Of a stretch of DNA of 64,000 bases, positions 1-10,745 are shown one piece after another. Source of the stretch: Neckera pumila (taxonomy: Eukaryota > Streptophyta > Bryopsida > Hypnales > Neckeraceae). The stretch is from the NCBI GenBank assembly GCA_963969595.1, contig OZ018414.1, positions 14,119,660 to 14,183,659 of the forward strand, written 5' to 3'. Position 1 is the stretch's first letter, and every line of letters starts with the position of its first letter. The position numbers were made by a program, and so were the translations under genes. A model generated the notes under the pieces. It ran no database searches. It was not told the origin of the DNA and worked only from the letters and a program-made list of their open reading frames with translations.

Positions 1-190
1 AAAAAAAATTGAGCTTGATTAGTTTATCTTCTAAACCTATCCTAGCTAATTTGGAGCCTTTATTTGCAAATATGAATTTGAAATTTTCAAATTTTATCAC
101 GGGTGGCAAATAAAAAATTCTACCATTTTTCCTACGGATAGAATCAAGTACAAGTGAAGGATCCGTTCACCTCGGCCCTCGGCTTGGGAA
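1..190 (+). repeat. Family G repeat, copy 1 (cut by window edge)
   Basis: This matches five other copies here (about 2585-2800, 23077-23330, 23370-23580, 24660-24895, 52605-52830). The shared core is CCTAGCTAATTTGG, then GCCTTT, then GCAAATATGAATT, then a T-rich tract with TTTTATCA. Complete copies are about 230-250 bp. It has no coding capacity and its class is unknown. It ends close to the first TTAA-type element. Confidence 0.6.
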
Positions 191-220
191 GACTGACGAC
201 GCTGCCAAACGCAGACTTAA

Positions 221-1144
221 TCCCTAAAGGCCCAAGGCAATTTTTGGCTTTGAAACTACTGATAACTGCCATTCTTGTTGCGATCACTCAAAAAAACAAA
301 AATAACTTTTAAAAAAAAAATTCTAACCATAGGATCTTGTACTTCACTTGTCTTAGATCATATTATAAAATTTTCATGATGTTTGACCATACGGATTGGA
401 AGATTATTAGCATTTGAAGTTGGAAAAAGAAGTTTTTTGGAACTGTAGCCTGCAATTTTAGATGACTCCAATGCCCATTTGTAGATTTTTTCTACACTAT
501 ACACCATTGGATTAAATGTTTTTGTGTTGAACATTTGAATTGAGAGTTGGTAAGAAAAAGTTTCAAAATGTCAAAACTTGATTTTCACATATAAAAAAAT
601 TGTTAAGTAGAAGTAGGTTTAAAATTGAATGAAACACTAAATCGTTAAATAGCTCTTAGGTGGAATTAAAACACTATAATCCCACCATTGGGATTGTTCT
701 TGCAAACATATTTAACCTTTTCAAAACAAAAAAATTGAAAAAAAATTAAAAAATTGCATTAAAAAATGAATTCTATAAGTTGTTTTTTGAAAAAGATGTT
801 AGATTGTCCAAAAAACAAGATTGTCTATAACTTTCTCATTACGAGTCCAAATAGAATGAATCAAAGCTTCAAATGTAGAAAAAAAACTGATCTTTGAGGA
901 AATTTTTAAAAAAAAAATATAGTTTTTTACATTTTTTTTTTCTACCCGGCAAGTTGCTTTTTTTTACTTTGGGTGGCATAATTTTTGCTCCCGGGCACCA
1001 ATTGAAAAAAAAATTATATTTTTAGAAAGCTAGTGTGATTCCCTATCCTCAAAAAAAGTTCAAAAAATCAGCCCAAAATTTCAGGTCACACGAGCCTTCC
1101 CGAAATTCCAAGTGTCCCCCGAGGTGACTTTGAGCCTTTAGGGG
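221..1144 (-). mobile_element. TTAA-type non-autonomous element, family A, reverse orientation
   Basis: A 924-bp element lies between TTAA at 217-220 and TTAA at 1145-1148. The left end reads TCCCTAAAGGCCCAAGGC and the right end GAGCCTTTAGGGG, an inverted pair. The family A landmarks appear in reverse order: a variant of the GTCCCC/GGGGAC hairpin near 1110-1130, CCCGGGCA near 990, and CATAGGATCTTGTACTTCAC near 330. There is no ORF, so any movement would rely on a transposase encoded elsewhere. Its right TTAA is built partly from the boundary of the next MITE. Confidence 0.8.
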
Positions 1145-1147
1145 TTA

Positions 1148-1556
1148 AGGTAGAAGCACCTAAATGTAACAAGAGTCAATTACAAACATCTAAAAAATGA
1201 CCTAAATCCACGCACAAGTGGACCCAAAGTAGACAAGTGGAGTTCCAAGAAGTTGTCATTGTCACAAGGGAGATTTTTATATTGGTCAATCACATGTGTG
1301 TGATTTAAGCTTATAATGTGTCGCTTTTGGATGTTTCCTTGCCCACTTTGGTGTTTAGTCTAGTATCCACAATAGGTGCATCTACATAGTTGTTTTCAAA
1401 AAAACTCATATTATATTCATACAAGCTCAAAAAAACACAAAACCAATTTTCTTGGTTTCATAAACCATTTCCTAACAAGCACATATCATTTTATTCCATA
1501 GCTACCCTCAAAATCTACACCTCTTGAATAAGTGTCACATTTAGGTGCTCTTACCT
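1148..1556. mobile_element. Stowaway-like MITE, family K, copy 1
   Basis: The ends are inverted repeats: AGGTAGAAGCACCTAAATGT on the left matches the complement of ACATTTAGGTGCTCTTACCT on the right with few mismatches. TA flanks both ends (1146-1147 and 1557-1558). A TA duplication with short inverted termini and no ORF is typical of Tc1/mariner-derived (Stowaway-type) MITEs; the assignment is by structure only. The 409-bp core directly abuts the preceding TTAA-type element. Confidence 0.6.
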
Positions 1557-1558
1557 TA

Positions 1559-2584
1559 GAATGACGACTTTCACTGCCATAAGATTGACCGAAGGAGCCG
1601 GCTATGAAGTGCTATTACTATTTTTAGTCTGCACCTGTCCTCAGCGGCTCCAACTATCATCACATTTTCCATTTCGGAAGTTGAATTAATTAGTCCAATT
1701 GGAAGTGAGAAGCTCCAAATGCAACAGACAAAAATAAACCCTGTACTACTGAACCTGCATGGATGGACACAGCAGGCTCAAGCACAATGCACAATGTGTC
1801 ATGTGTGCATCCACTTGCCCAGGTCCCAGGATTAGTGACAGTGGGTTTTGTTTGATTCCATTGTCTTTGTACAGTGACTGATGAAACCGAGTACTTTTGT
1901 GAAACGTTTTCATTCAAACTACCATACCATAAGCATCAATGGATAAAACCCAAAAGTGTACACATGAAAGTTGTAGAGCATGACATACAACACGTTACCA
2001 TGGAAGTTTGAAGAAAAAATTAATTGTGATTTGAAAGAAAATTAATTCCAAAGTTTGCTATGTCAAAAACTCAGTTTTGTTCAACATAGTTTGTCTTTAC
2101 TTTATCTTTTGTCAATTTTTTCTTAAAACTCCTAAAAAACTTTGTGTACCTTAGTATGTTGGTATACATCAATTTTGATTGTTGCATACAAAAATTGAAG
2201 GAAATTCACATTTATAGAATAAAAAATATTAACAATTTAACAAACATGCAAATGATGTTGGTTCTCACAAAATTTGAGTATTTTTGTGGAATTGAGAGCA
2301 TGGGGTTTCATTAGCCATGGTAAAGAAAGTATAGGTTGAAAAATAAACCACTTTTATATCTAAATGCCCTTGTATATGAAATATTTGTTGAATTGGATAA
2401 TGTGTGCAATTTATATTTTACAATTGTATAATGCATTTTTAAATTCAACTTTTGTGTTCAAAAAATAGACTTCATGATGCTTATAATTCATCCAAAGAAT
2501 TCCAAAAAAATCCATCATCATTGTCTGTATCATCCAAAAACTACTAATTTTCAAAATTTACACTGACATTCAAAGAATTAGTAG
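1559..2584. other. AT-rich intergenic DNA without recognised features
   Basis: Only short, low-complexity open frames occur here (for example 1690-1917 on the minus strand) and none resembles a known protein. No terminal repeat pair was seen. Confidence 0.5.
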
Positions 2585-2800
2585 AAAAAAAAGTCCCCTA
2601 ATTTGTGCCATGTCTACGGTTTGTCTAGACCTTTCCTAGCTAATTTGGGGCCTTTGATTGCAAATATGAAACATGAATTCAGAATTTGCAAAAAATTCAT
2701 GTGTGAAAAATAAAATATTCTTGGGTTTTCCCCCGGGGTAAAATTCCTGCGTTTTCACCCTGCTGGTCCCACTTCATGGGACAGGTTTAAATTCCTCCGA
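2585..2800 (+). repeat. Family G repeat, copy 2
   Basis: It contains the family core CTAGCTAATTTGGGGCCTTT, then GCAAATATGAA, as in copy 1. Its right part has diverged (CCCCCGGGGTAAAATTCC). No ORF. Confidence 0.55.
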
Positions 2801-3322
2801 CGCTTATTGTTTCCATACCAACTGAAACTTTGATGCTCCATAACCGGTTTTGCTTATTTGTTATTTCCATAAAACAGTAGCAGCAAGGTAAATTTGACTT
2901 CAGTCATGATCAAGATGACACATCATCACGGGCAGTGTTTATTGGCTTTGGACCAAGGCAGGCCGGGAGGAGGGACCCAGGCTTTGCATTCACAAAATCT
3001 ACGTTACAAGTGAGGAAGTTTGAAGTTTGAGTAGGATCATCCCTATTAGAAAAGGGAGTGAATGTTATAGGACAGATCAGCCGTTTGTTCATGGTTCTCT
3101 TCTTGGAATAAACAATAGGAAAAACTGTCATAGGATAGAGCCTATTGAAGTGTAGTTCATGTATTTATTTATTCTTATCTCTACCCATATGGAGAAAGAT
3201 GTAGCAATGATGTGCAATGGTTTGAAAATTCAAAAGGTACGTAAGCAAATGAAACATATGTTTAAATACAAGATTGGCAAATTGGGCCCTATCATTCTTG
3301 AGGATTCATTTATTTCTTATAT

Positions 3323-3431
3323 CTACACAAAATAGTGAAATTAGGTTGCCCCAGACTATAGTTCACCATGTCTGAAAGTGTTAGATATGAGAAATTAGTG
3401 TGGGGCAACCTAATTTCACTATTTTGTGTAG
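3323..3431. repeat. Perfect 31-bp inverted repeat (hairpin)
   Basis: Positions 3323-3353 and 3401-3431 are exact reverse complements over 31 bp (each arm holds TAGTGAAATTAGGTTGCCCC or its complement) around a 47-nt spacer. If transcribed it would form a long stem. It may be a young foldback MITE or a small-RNA precursor; neither can be shown from sequence. Confidence 0.75.
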
Positions 3432-3677
3432 TTGAACTCTTTTGTGTAGATTTACAAGTAGTACTCCGTAGTATCCTAGGATGGTCTCATACGGAATTTA
3501 ATATCTTCAATCATTAAAAATCTAAAGAAGATTGTGTTAAATATCATATTAAAAGAAAGGAGCAAAAATAGTACATATTTATTTGGGTAGAGATATTTTG
3601 TAAGTTTGTTTGCAAATTTGGAATGTAGCTAGAATGACAACCAAGGCTTATTCTACAAATTCTTATAATATTGTTAA

Positions 3678-4890
3678 CCCCCAAAGGACCAAATACCGAT
3701 TTTTAGTAGCATAGCAATTTTGGATAGCTCAATGCAAACGGAGTTTTTATTTATTTTTCTTCGAAAATTTCACAAAACATGTGCCCGAGGAGTAGCTTTA
3801 AGGTCCAACAATTTTTATAACTTTTGATTATACGGTTAAAAAGTTATTGCATGATATGTAGTTTTTGTTACTCGGCGGGCAGCTCGGGCAGCTCAAAAAA
3901 CTTCTTTAAAAATCACTTTTTTGAAAACAAAAAGTTGGAAGTGGTTTTAAAGAAATATTTAGAGGCCGAAAAGTTTGAATCACTCTATTTTGATTAATGA
4001 GATGAGAGTTATGAGGGATTCCAATTTGTGGGTAGGTATAGAGTTTCTGGATTCCAAACCTACCCATAAATTGGAATTCATATTCAAACTTCAAACTTCA
4101 TATTCAATATGATTTTTTCAAACTTTTTTTGAGCGTGTAGTTTCTCATAAGCTTCGCATGGATACAAATTTCGTCAAATTCCAACTTATTCTCAAGAAGT
4201 TATGAACATTTGAATAAAAATTTCAATTTGTTCTATTGCTGCCCCTCAACAATCTTCCTTTGACTCCCAAGGGGCAGCAGAGGTGGCAAGAGACGAGAGT
4301 TAGGCTATTTGTTGTGCCTATTGGAAGGTCACATTAGGCTTTAGGAGCTTCTAAACGTTAGAGATTTTGAGTTTTTTCAATTTTTTTTTCTACTTCTCAA
4401 GTATAAGTGCATCTTTCAATCCACCGTTCAGATTTTCTATATCTAAAAATATGCGATGGAAAAATTGATTCGAAAATGGCCTAGTATATTGTTAGTTCTT
4501 GGGACATTGTGGCAAATTTTTCCGAATGTCTTACTTGTTTTGGATTGCCTTGAAAATTAGCATGCACATGCCTGACATGTTTCTCCATAATACATTTTTT
4601 TAAATTGGAGATCTATAGCGGAAAAAAATTCAGCAAACAACGGTCAAAGGCATCTGAAATTTTTGGGCACAGTGAAAATAAAATTAAAAAAGAACTTTGA
4701 ATGCAAATATCTTGTAGTTTGTATGATCAAACCTCACAAATTTTTTACCACATATTCTCACACAAGTGAACTACAAGATCTTATGGTTATATTTCCAAGA
4801 AATCAAATTTTCAAACTTTTTTGATAAATGCTCTAGAAATGGCAGTTTTGGTTGGTTTGTGAGTTAGAAAAGGCCTCGGGCCTTTAGGGG
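3678..4890 (+). mobile_element. TTAA-type element, family B, full length
   Basis: Flanked by TTAA at 3674-3677 and 4891-4894; left end CCCCCAAAGGACCAAA, right end CGGGCCTTTAGGGG. Family B is recognised by GCAATTTTGG, then CTCACTACAAATGG (here degenerate), then GTGCCCGAGGAGTAGCTTTAAGG. The 3' part carries the GATCTTATGGTTA and AATGGCAGTTTTGG modules shared with the other families. Length is 1213 bp, with no ORF of note. An inverted fragment of the same family follows immediately. Confidence 0.8.
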
Positions 4891-4894
4891 TTAA

Positions 4895-5225
4895 TCACAA
4901 TGGAGTGATTCAAACTTTTTCACTTCTAAATATTTCCTTAGAACCACTTCATACTTTTCATTTTTCAAAAAAGTGATTTTTAAAGAAGTTTTTTGAGCTA
5001 CCCGGGCTGCCTGCCGAGTAACGAAAACTACATATCATGCAATAACTTTTTAACCGTATAGTCAAAAGTTATAAAAATTGTTGGACCTTGAAGCTACTCC
5101 TCGGGCACATGTTTTGTGAAATTTTCAAAGAAAAAAATGAAAACTCCATTTGTATTAAGCTACCCCAAATTACTATGCTGCCAAATTACTATGATGCCAA
5201 AAAATGGTGTTTGGTACTTTAGGGG
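4895..5225 (-). mobile_element. Inverted, truncated family B element
   Basis: The complement of this segment matches the first ~315 bp of the preceding family B element (about 3678-3995) closely. It ends in ACTTTAGGGG at 5225. With the preceding copy it forms a large foldback whose outer ends are both element termini. Its inner boundary falls on a TTAA that also occurs inside family B near its TGATTAATGA motif, so the preceding copy may have inserted into this one, with the other half since lost. Confidence 0.7.
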
Positions 5226-5228
5226 TTA

Positions 5229-6144
5229 CCCCTAAAGGCCCAAAGTCCCCTCGGAGGACACTTGGGATTTCTGGCAGGCTCGTGTGACCTGAAATTTTGG
5301 GCTGATTTTTTGAAACTTTTTTTTGAAGATAGGGAATCACATTAGCTTTCTAAAAATATAGTGTTTTTTTTAAATCGATGCCCGGGAGCAAAAATTATGC
5401 CACTTAAAGTAAAAAAAGCAACTCGCAGGGCAAAAAAAAAAACAATAAAAAATTGTATTTCTTTTCTTTTCTTTTCCTCAAAGATCATGTTTTTGTCTAC
5501 GTTTGAAGCTTTGATTCATTCTAATTGGACTGTAACAAGAAAGTTATAGACAATCTTTTTTTTCAGGCAATCTAGCATCTTCTGCAAAAAACAACTTATA
5601 GAATTCATTTTTGAATGCAATTTTCAAGTTTTTTCAAGTTTTTTTTTAAAAAGGTTAAGTTTGTTTGCGAAGAACAATCCCACCATTGGAATTATGGTGT
5701 TTTATTTCCACCTAAGAGCTATTAACAATTTAGTGTTTTATTCAATTTTGGACCTACTTCTACTTAATGATTTTCTTATATGTGAAATCAAGTTTTGACA
5801 TTCTGAGATTTTTTTACCCCCACTCTCAACTCAAATTTTCAGCATAAAAAGAAATAATCCAAAGGTGTGTAGTGCAAAAAAAATCTACAAATGGACGTCA
5901 AAGTCATCTAAAATTGTAGACCACAGTTCAAAAAAACTTTTTTTTCAATTTCAAATGCTAATATCTTCTAATCCGTATAGTCAAATTTCATGAAATTCTT
6001 AGCACATATTCTAAGACAAGTGAAGTACAAGATCCTTTGGTTGGATTCTAAAAATAAATAAAAAATTGATTTCTTGAGTGATCGCAATAGAAATGGAAGT
6101 TTTCAGTGGTTTCAAAGCCAAAAATTGTCTTGGGCCTTTAGGAA
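5229..6144 (+). mobile_element. TTAA-type element, family A
   Basis: Starts CCCCTAAAGGCCCAAAGTCC and ends TTGGGCCTTTAGGAA before TTAA (6145-6148). The left flank is only TTA (5226-5228), squeezed against the inverted family B fragment, so one target base seems lost. Family A landmarks run in order: GGCAGGCTCGTG, CATTAGCTTTCTAAAAATAT, CCCGGGAGCAAAAATTATG, GACAATCTTTTTT, CACCATTGGAATTATGGTG and ACAAGATCCTTTGGTT. The open frames at 5361-5549 and 6078-6395 are chance frames in repeat DNA. Confidence 0.75.
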
Positions 6145-6719
6145 TTAATCTATGTGTGGGTGTGGGTGGGTGGGGTGGACCTTTTTTATTTTCCCACATC
6201 AACTATAATACTTTACAATATAGCCTACAATACAATGACAATCCTTCAATTCAACTAAAGGCCAATAAAAAAGGTATTTGGGACGGAAATACCTCTACCC
6301 AAAGGAAGTGGAATCATTGGGAGTTAGCAATGTCATACATGAGTCTCAACTTGAGTATAGCCAAGATAGAGATAATGATATTGTTATGTGATTGAAACTA
6401 GATGAAAATTAGTGAAATGGATGTAAGAACACTTGAATGGATGCAAAAATTGTAATAAGATAGAAATTTTTAAGTACAAATGCTAAAATTTCTAAAAAGA
6501 AAGACTCTACCATGTGTAACCTTTTGCCATTACAAAAAGGTTGGTTATTCTAATTAAGATTTAATTGAAGGTCTTGTTTCTCCATCTACTTATATTAAAC
6601 CACATACTACGTGCAATTTATGCCTTAAAATGACAAGCAATTGCTAATTATATAATCATTAGCTACATGCATATTTGATTAAAATTATTAGTTAATATAA
6701 AATATGCATATTTGAATTA

Positions 6720-7626
6720 AATCATTAAAACATCCAAAATTGTTGAATTACAATCCAAATTTTTAGTGCATTTTAGTGCATTTAGTTCATTTTAGAGCAT
6801 TTTAGGGCACAAGTGAAAAATTTTAATATTTTTCAAACACTCAATTGTACAAATTTGTACTAGACTACTATTTGAATGTGTGGAAATAATTTTAGCCTAT
6901 TCGACTGCATACAATGCAAATTATAACATTTAAAAAGTATTGTCCAATTTGGTAATTCTCACCATTACACAAGTAGTTGGGATAATTACTTACACGCCAA
7001 TTTTCAAAAATAGTGGAGGTAGCTAACTCATAGAAAATCATCTTGCATTGACACAATGCCTTGTTGTTTCAACTTTTTTTTCAAAACTCACCATATAGAA
7101 GAATTAAGTCCTAAAGATCAATAAAAATCTTTCCTTCTCTAAGCCAAGTACAAAAATTGAAACTAATTTTTTTTAAAGAATTTTATATTATAATTGGAGC
7201 TTATAGATAGGAAGTTCTCTAAAATTGTCATTTTTAGTGTATTGAGTGAAATTGGAAGAAAACACTTTTTTATTTTCAAATTTATATTATTGACCTATAA
7301 TATTGTGAGAATGTGTGGAGAAAATTTTAGCCTATTCAACTATGTAACATTGTGAGATCTAAGCATTCAAAGTTAATGGAAAAAATTTACAACTTGCTAG
7401 ATTGCTTGCCTCTCTATTAGCACGTTGCCTAGGCTGTCATAGAATTTCACGGCCTAATTACTTTTGATTTGAGCATTTAATTGAAAAGAAGTTATATTTT
7501 CTGTAAGATTATACAAATTTGCATATTTGATCAAACATTCCCTTTCATTTGCTAAAAACTGACTTCATATGAACCTACCTATATTTTCAAAAACTTGTAA
7601 ATAGCTCCATATGAGCCTAAAGAACT
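6720..7626 (-). mobile_element. TTAA-type element, family F, diverged copy
   Basis: Similar over several hundred bases to 31719-32682. Shared stretches include GTGTGTGGA with AAATTTTA, then TTGCCTCTCTATTAGCAC, then GAACCTACCT. The right end abuts TTAA (7627-7630), followed at once by another CCCCTAAAGGACC terminus. The left boundary is not clear. No ORF. Confidence 0.5.
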
Positions 7627-7630
7627 TTAA

Positions 7631-8111
7631 CCCCTAAAGGACCAAGCATTCAAATTTTGAGCAATAGATAAATACAAGCACACAAAAATGCGTCTTTTCA
7701 TCCACCTTTTTTTTCCTGAAGACTTGTGAGTTAGTTCTTTAACATTTATATTTTATAGATTTTGAAGACTTTGCTTTGCAAACACTATATTATTCAATAG
7801 GTATTAGTAGGCCTAACTTCAAAAAATGGCCATTTTAGTTCCAAAAATGACCCTTAGAAAACAACTTGAATAAAAAAACTCTTTGAAATCACAAATATTC
7901 AATCTATAATCAATTTTAAAAAGGAATTTTTTATTTCTAGCTTGAAATATTATTGAAAAATATTGATTTATTAATTGATCTAATTGTATGGATATAATCT
8001 ATAGATCCTATTTTACAAGTATTGTTTGAAAGTCATCATTAAATTATTCTTCTAAATTGCATTTTATACTACATTCTCACAATTTTGAAAATTTGGACTA
8101 CCCCTTGGTCT
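7631..8111 (+). mobile_element. Short TTAA-type element or fragment
   Basis: Starts CCCCTAAAGGACCAAGC after TTAA (7627-7630). It runs to CCCCTTGGTCT just before the next element's TTAA (8112-8115). The right terminus is degraded, so this may be a fragment. No coding capacity. Confidence 0.4.
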
Positions 8112-8115
8112 TTAA

Positions 8116-8990
8116 CCTCTAAAGGAACAAGGTGATTTTCCTATCAAAAACCACTCAAAACTGTTATTTCTATTGCAAAGAGAAAAGAACGCTTAAAATT
8201 GTTTTTTTTTGCATATCCAACCATAAGATCTTGTACTTGACTAGTATATGAATACGTGGAAGAAATTTCAGAAACTTTGACCATGTAGATTGTAAGATAT
8301 ATGCATTTAAAGTGAATAAAACAAGTTTTTTTGCACCTTGCTTGGCTTGATTTTCATTTTATATTTACATATGTTAAGTAGTTGAGTTGAGAATCTATCA
8401 AAAAATTTAGGGGAAAAAGCATTTAATTTTCACTCATTAAAAATTTGTTAAATAGAAGTGGGTTCATGATTGAAGAAAAAACAAAATTGTTATAGCTTTT
8501 GGATGGAATTGAATCACAATAATCCCAACGGTGAGATTATTCTAGCAAAAAATCTAACCTTGTCTAAACTTTTTTTTGAAAAATAATAAAAAAGGCATTC
8601 AAAAATGAATTCTACAAGTTATTTTTTCTAAAAGATGCTTAGATTGCCCGAAAAAATAAAATTGTCGATAACTTTCTCATTACTAGTCCAGAATGAATGA
8701 AACAAAGCTTCACATGTAGACAAAAATATAATCTTTGAGAAAAAAAAATTGGAAAAACATTATTTTGACTTTCTATGATTTTTTTGTGCTGCCCACCAAA
8801 CTCCATTTTTGCTTATTGTGCCATAACTTTTGCTCCCGGGCATCAATTAAAATAAAAAATATATATTCACAAAGCCCTTGCAAAAACACACAACTTTAAA
8901 AAATCCCGAAACATATCACTAAAAATAAAGACAGTAGGAACCTGCTCGAATCCAAGTTGTCCCCCAAGGGGACAAATGGTCCTTTAGGGG
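8116..8990 (-). mobile_element. TTAA-type element, family A, reverse orientation
   Basis: TTAA at 8112-8115 and 8991-8994 bracket an 875-bp element with ends CCTCTAAAGGAACAAGG and GGTCCTTTAGGGG. The subterminal hairpin (GTCCCC and GGGGAC) is clear near 8958-8973. Reverse-order landmarks include CCATAAGATCTTGTACTTGA, CAATAATCCCAACGGTGAG and CTCCCGGGCA. A small leftover GGGGTTAA follows at 9003. Confidence 0.8.
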
Positions 8991-9109
8991 TTAAGGGGTC
9001 AGGGGTTAAATATGTTGTAAAAAGAGTTGAGAATACATATAAAATATCAGCAGAAATATTTTCTTAATAGTTCTTTTGCTTTAATAATTAGAAGAAGGTA
9101 CATGATTAA

Positions 9110-10056
9110 CCCCTAAAGTCCCATTGTCCCCTTGGGGGACAAAATGGATTTTGGGCAGGCGACTACGACTTCAATATTCATCATTATTTTTTGAAATTTT
9201 TTGTGAAGATAGAAAAACACCTTAGCTTTATGGGGGTATAATTTTTATTTCAATCAATGCCCGGAAGTAAAGATTATGGCACAAAAGGTCCTTTTTTTTG
9301 GTGCGGTGGGCAGAAATCTTCTCACACAATTTTTTTTTTTTAGTTTTAAAAAAAATATTTCCTCATAGATTGTATTTTTATCTATATGGGGAGCTTTGAT
9401 TTGTTCCATTTGGATTTGTTATGTAAAAGTTATGGACAATCTTATATTTTGGGCAATCAAAGTATCTTCTTGAAAAAATAACTTACAGGACTCATTTCTG
9501 AATGCACTTTTCACAATTTTTCAAAAAAAATTGTTTGACAAGGCTAATTCTGCTTGCTAAAACAATCTCACCATGGAGATTGTAGTGTTTTAATCCCATC
9601 TTAGAGCTATTGACGATTTAGTTTTTCTTTCAATCTTGGACCTACTTCTACTTAACAATTTTATAAAGAATGAAAATCAAGTGCTTTTTTTTGGAATTTT
9701 TCTTAGATTCTCAATTCAATTATTCAATATAAAAATAATTAAATTCAAAGTTTGTAGTGTAAATATTTTTTACAAATGGCGTTCAAAGTCATCTGAAATT
9801 GCAAATTAGTGTTCAAAATATCAAAATTTTCCAACTTTCAATGCTAATATTTTTATTTCAAACAAAAATATCTTTGTAAATATCTTTACGGTCAAACTTT
9901 ATGAAATTTTTACCACATGATCTGAGAGAAGTTAAGTACAAGATCCTATGGTTAGATTCTAAAAAAAAAAATTTTTTCTCTCTTCTTGGATGAACGTAGC
10001 AAAACTGACAGCTTTGAGTCGTTTTTGACAAAAAAAATGCCTTGGGACTTTAGGGG
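9110..10056 (+). mobile_element. TTAA-type element, family A, near-perfect termini
   Basis: The best-preserved family A copy: TTAA (9106-9109), CCCCTAAAGTCCCATTG ... CTTGGGACTTTAGGGG, TTAA (10057-10060). The terminal inverted repeats match over about 16 bp. A subterminal hairpin, GTCCCC TTG GGGGAC, lies at 9126-9140. The flanks agree for exactly four bases, which fixes the target duplication as TTAA. 947 bp, AT-rich, no ORF. Confidence 0.85.
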
Positions 10057-10497
10057 TTAAGAAAACTTAAAGCTTGAATTGACAAATGTCATTCCTAATA
10101 GTAAGTATAGCCATATCCTATTGTTTCTTTTTCATTACAGAATGTTGAAACATGAGTTCAATAAAAGATTACATGTTATTATTACCCTTGTTGTTTATAA
10201 ATTACAACTCTACATAACTTTCATTTTATTAATCAAAATAGTATACTTCAAATTATTTGTAGAGATATCAATTTATCTATTCAAATAAAATCAATTTTTT
10301 TTAAAAGGAAAGGTTTTTACTATTAGTTTTGTTATTGAAAGAAATTTAAAATATTCAAACTTTTCCAAAAACTTCAACATAACAAGGTTCACAAAACAAA
10401 GATACTCATATAGTGCATGATGATGTGAATGTGCATATAATTCACAAGAAAATCAGAAATATTAAATAATTAAGATCTCTATATGTACATAAATAGA

Positions 10498-10745
10498 TGC
10501 CACATTTAACAACTTTTGGACATTTGAATGAATTATGGACAAACGTTCACAAATCTCCAGATAATAACATTTGGAAATCTCCAGATTTTTGCATAAATCT
10601 TTGGATGCTTTGCATAGATCTCTAGATGTTTTACATCAATTTCCCAATGTTTTGCATTATCTTTCAATGATTATCTCCAGATGTTTTTTTCCAGATATTA
10701 TTTTTGGACTCTTTGAAAGCCCAAACGTAGTCAAATGTGTCTATT
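10498..10745. mobile_element. Foldback MITE family I, copy 1 (diverged)
   Basis: Similar along its length to 20526-20768. Both start TGCCACATTTAAC, have a middle rich in AATCTCCAGAT / GATGTTTTGCAT motifs, and end with GTAGTCAAATGTG-type sequence. The right terminus is degraded here and no target duplication is obvious. Non-coding. Confidence 0.5.

Noticed and set aside
6078..6395. 105-codon plus-strand frame
   Set aside because: Its first part is the 3' end of a family A transposon and the rest is unique AT-rich DNA, so it is a chance frame.
10079..10288. 69-codon hydrophobic frame after a family A element
   Set aside because: The Leu/Ile/Phe/Tyr-rich translation is what AT-rich DNA gives by chance; no domain or context supports a gene.
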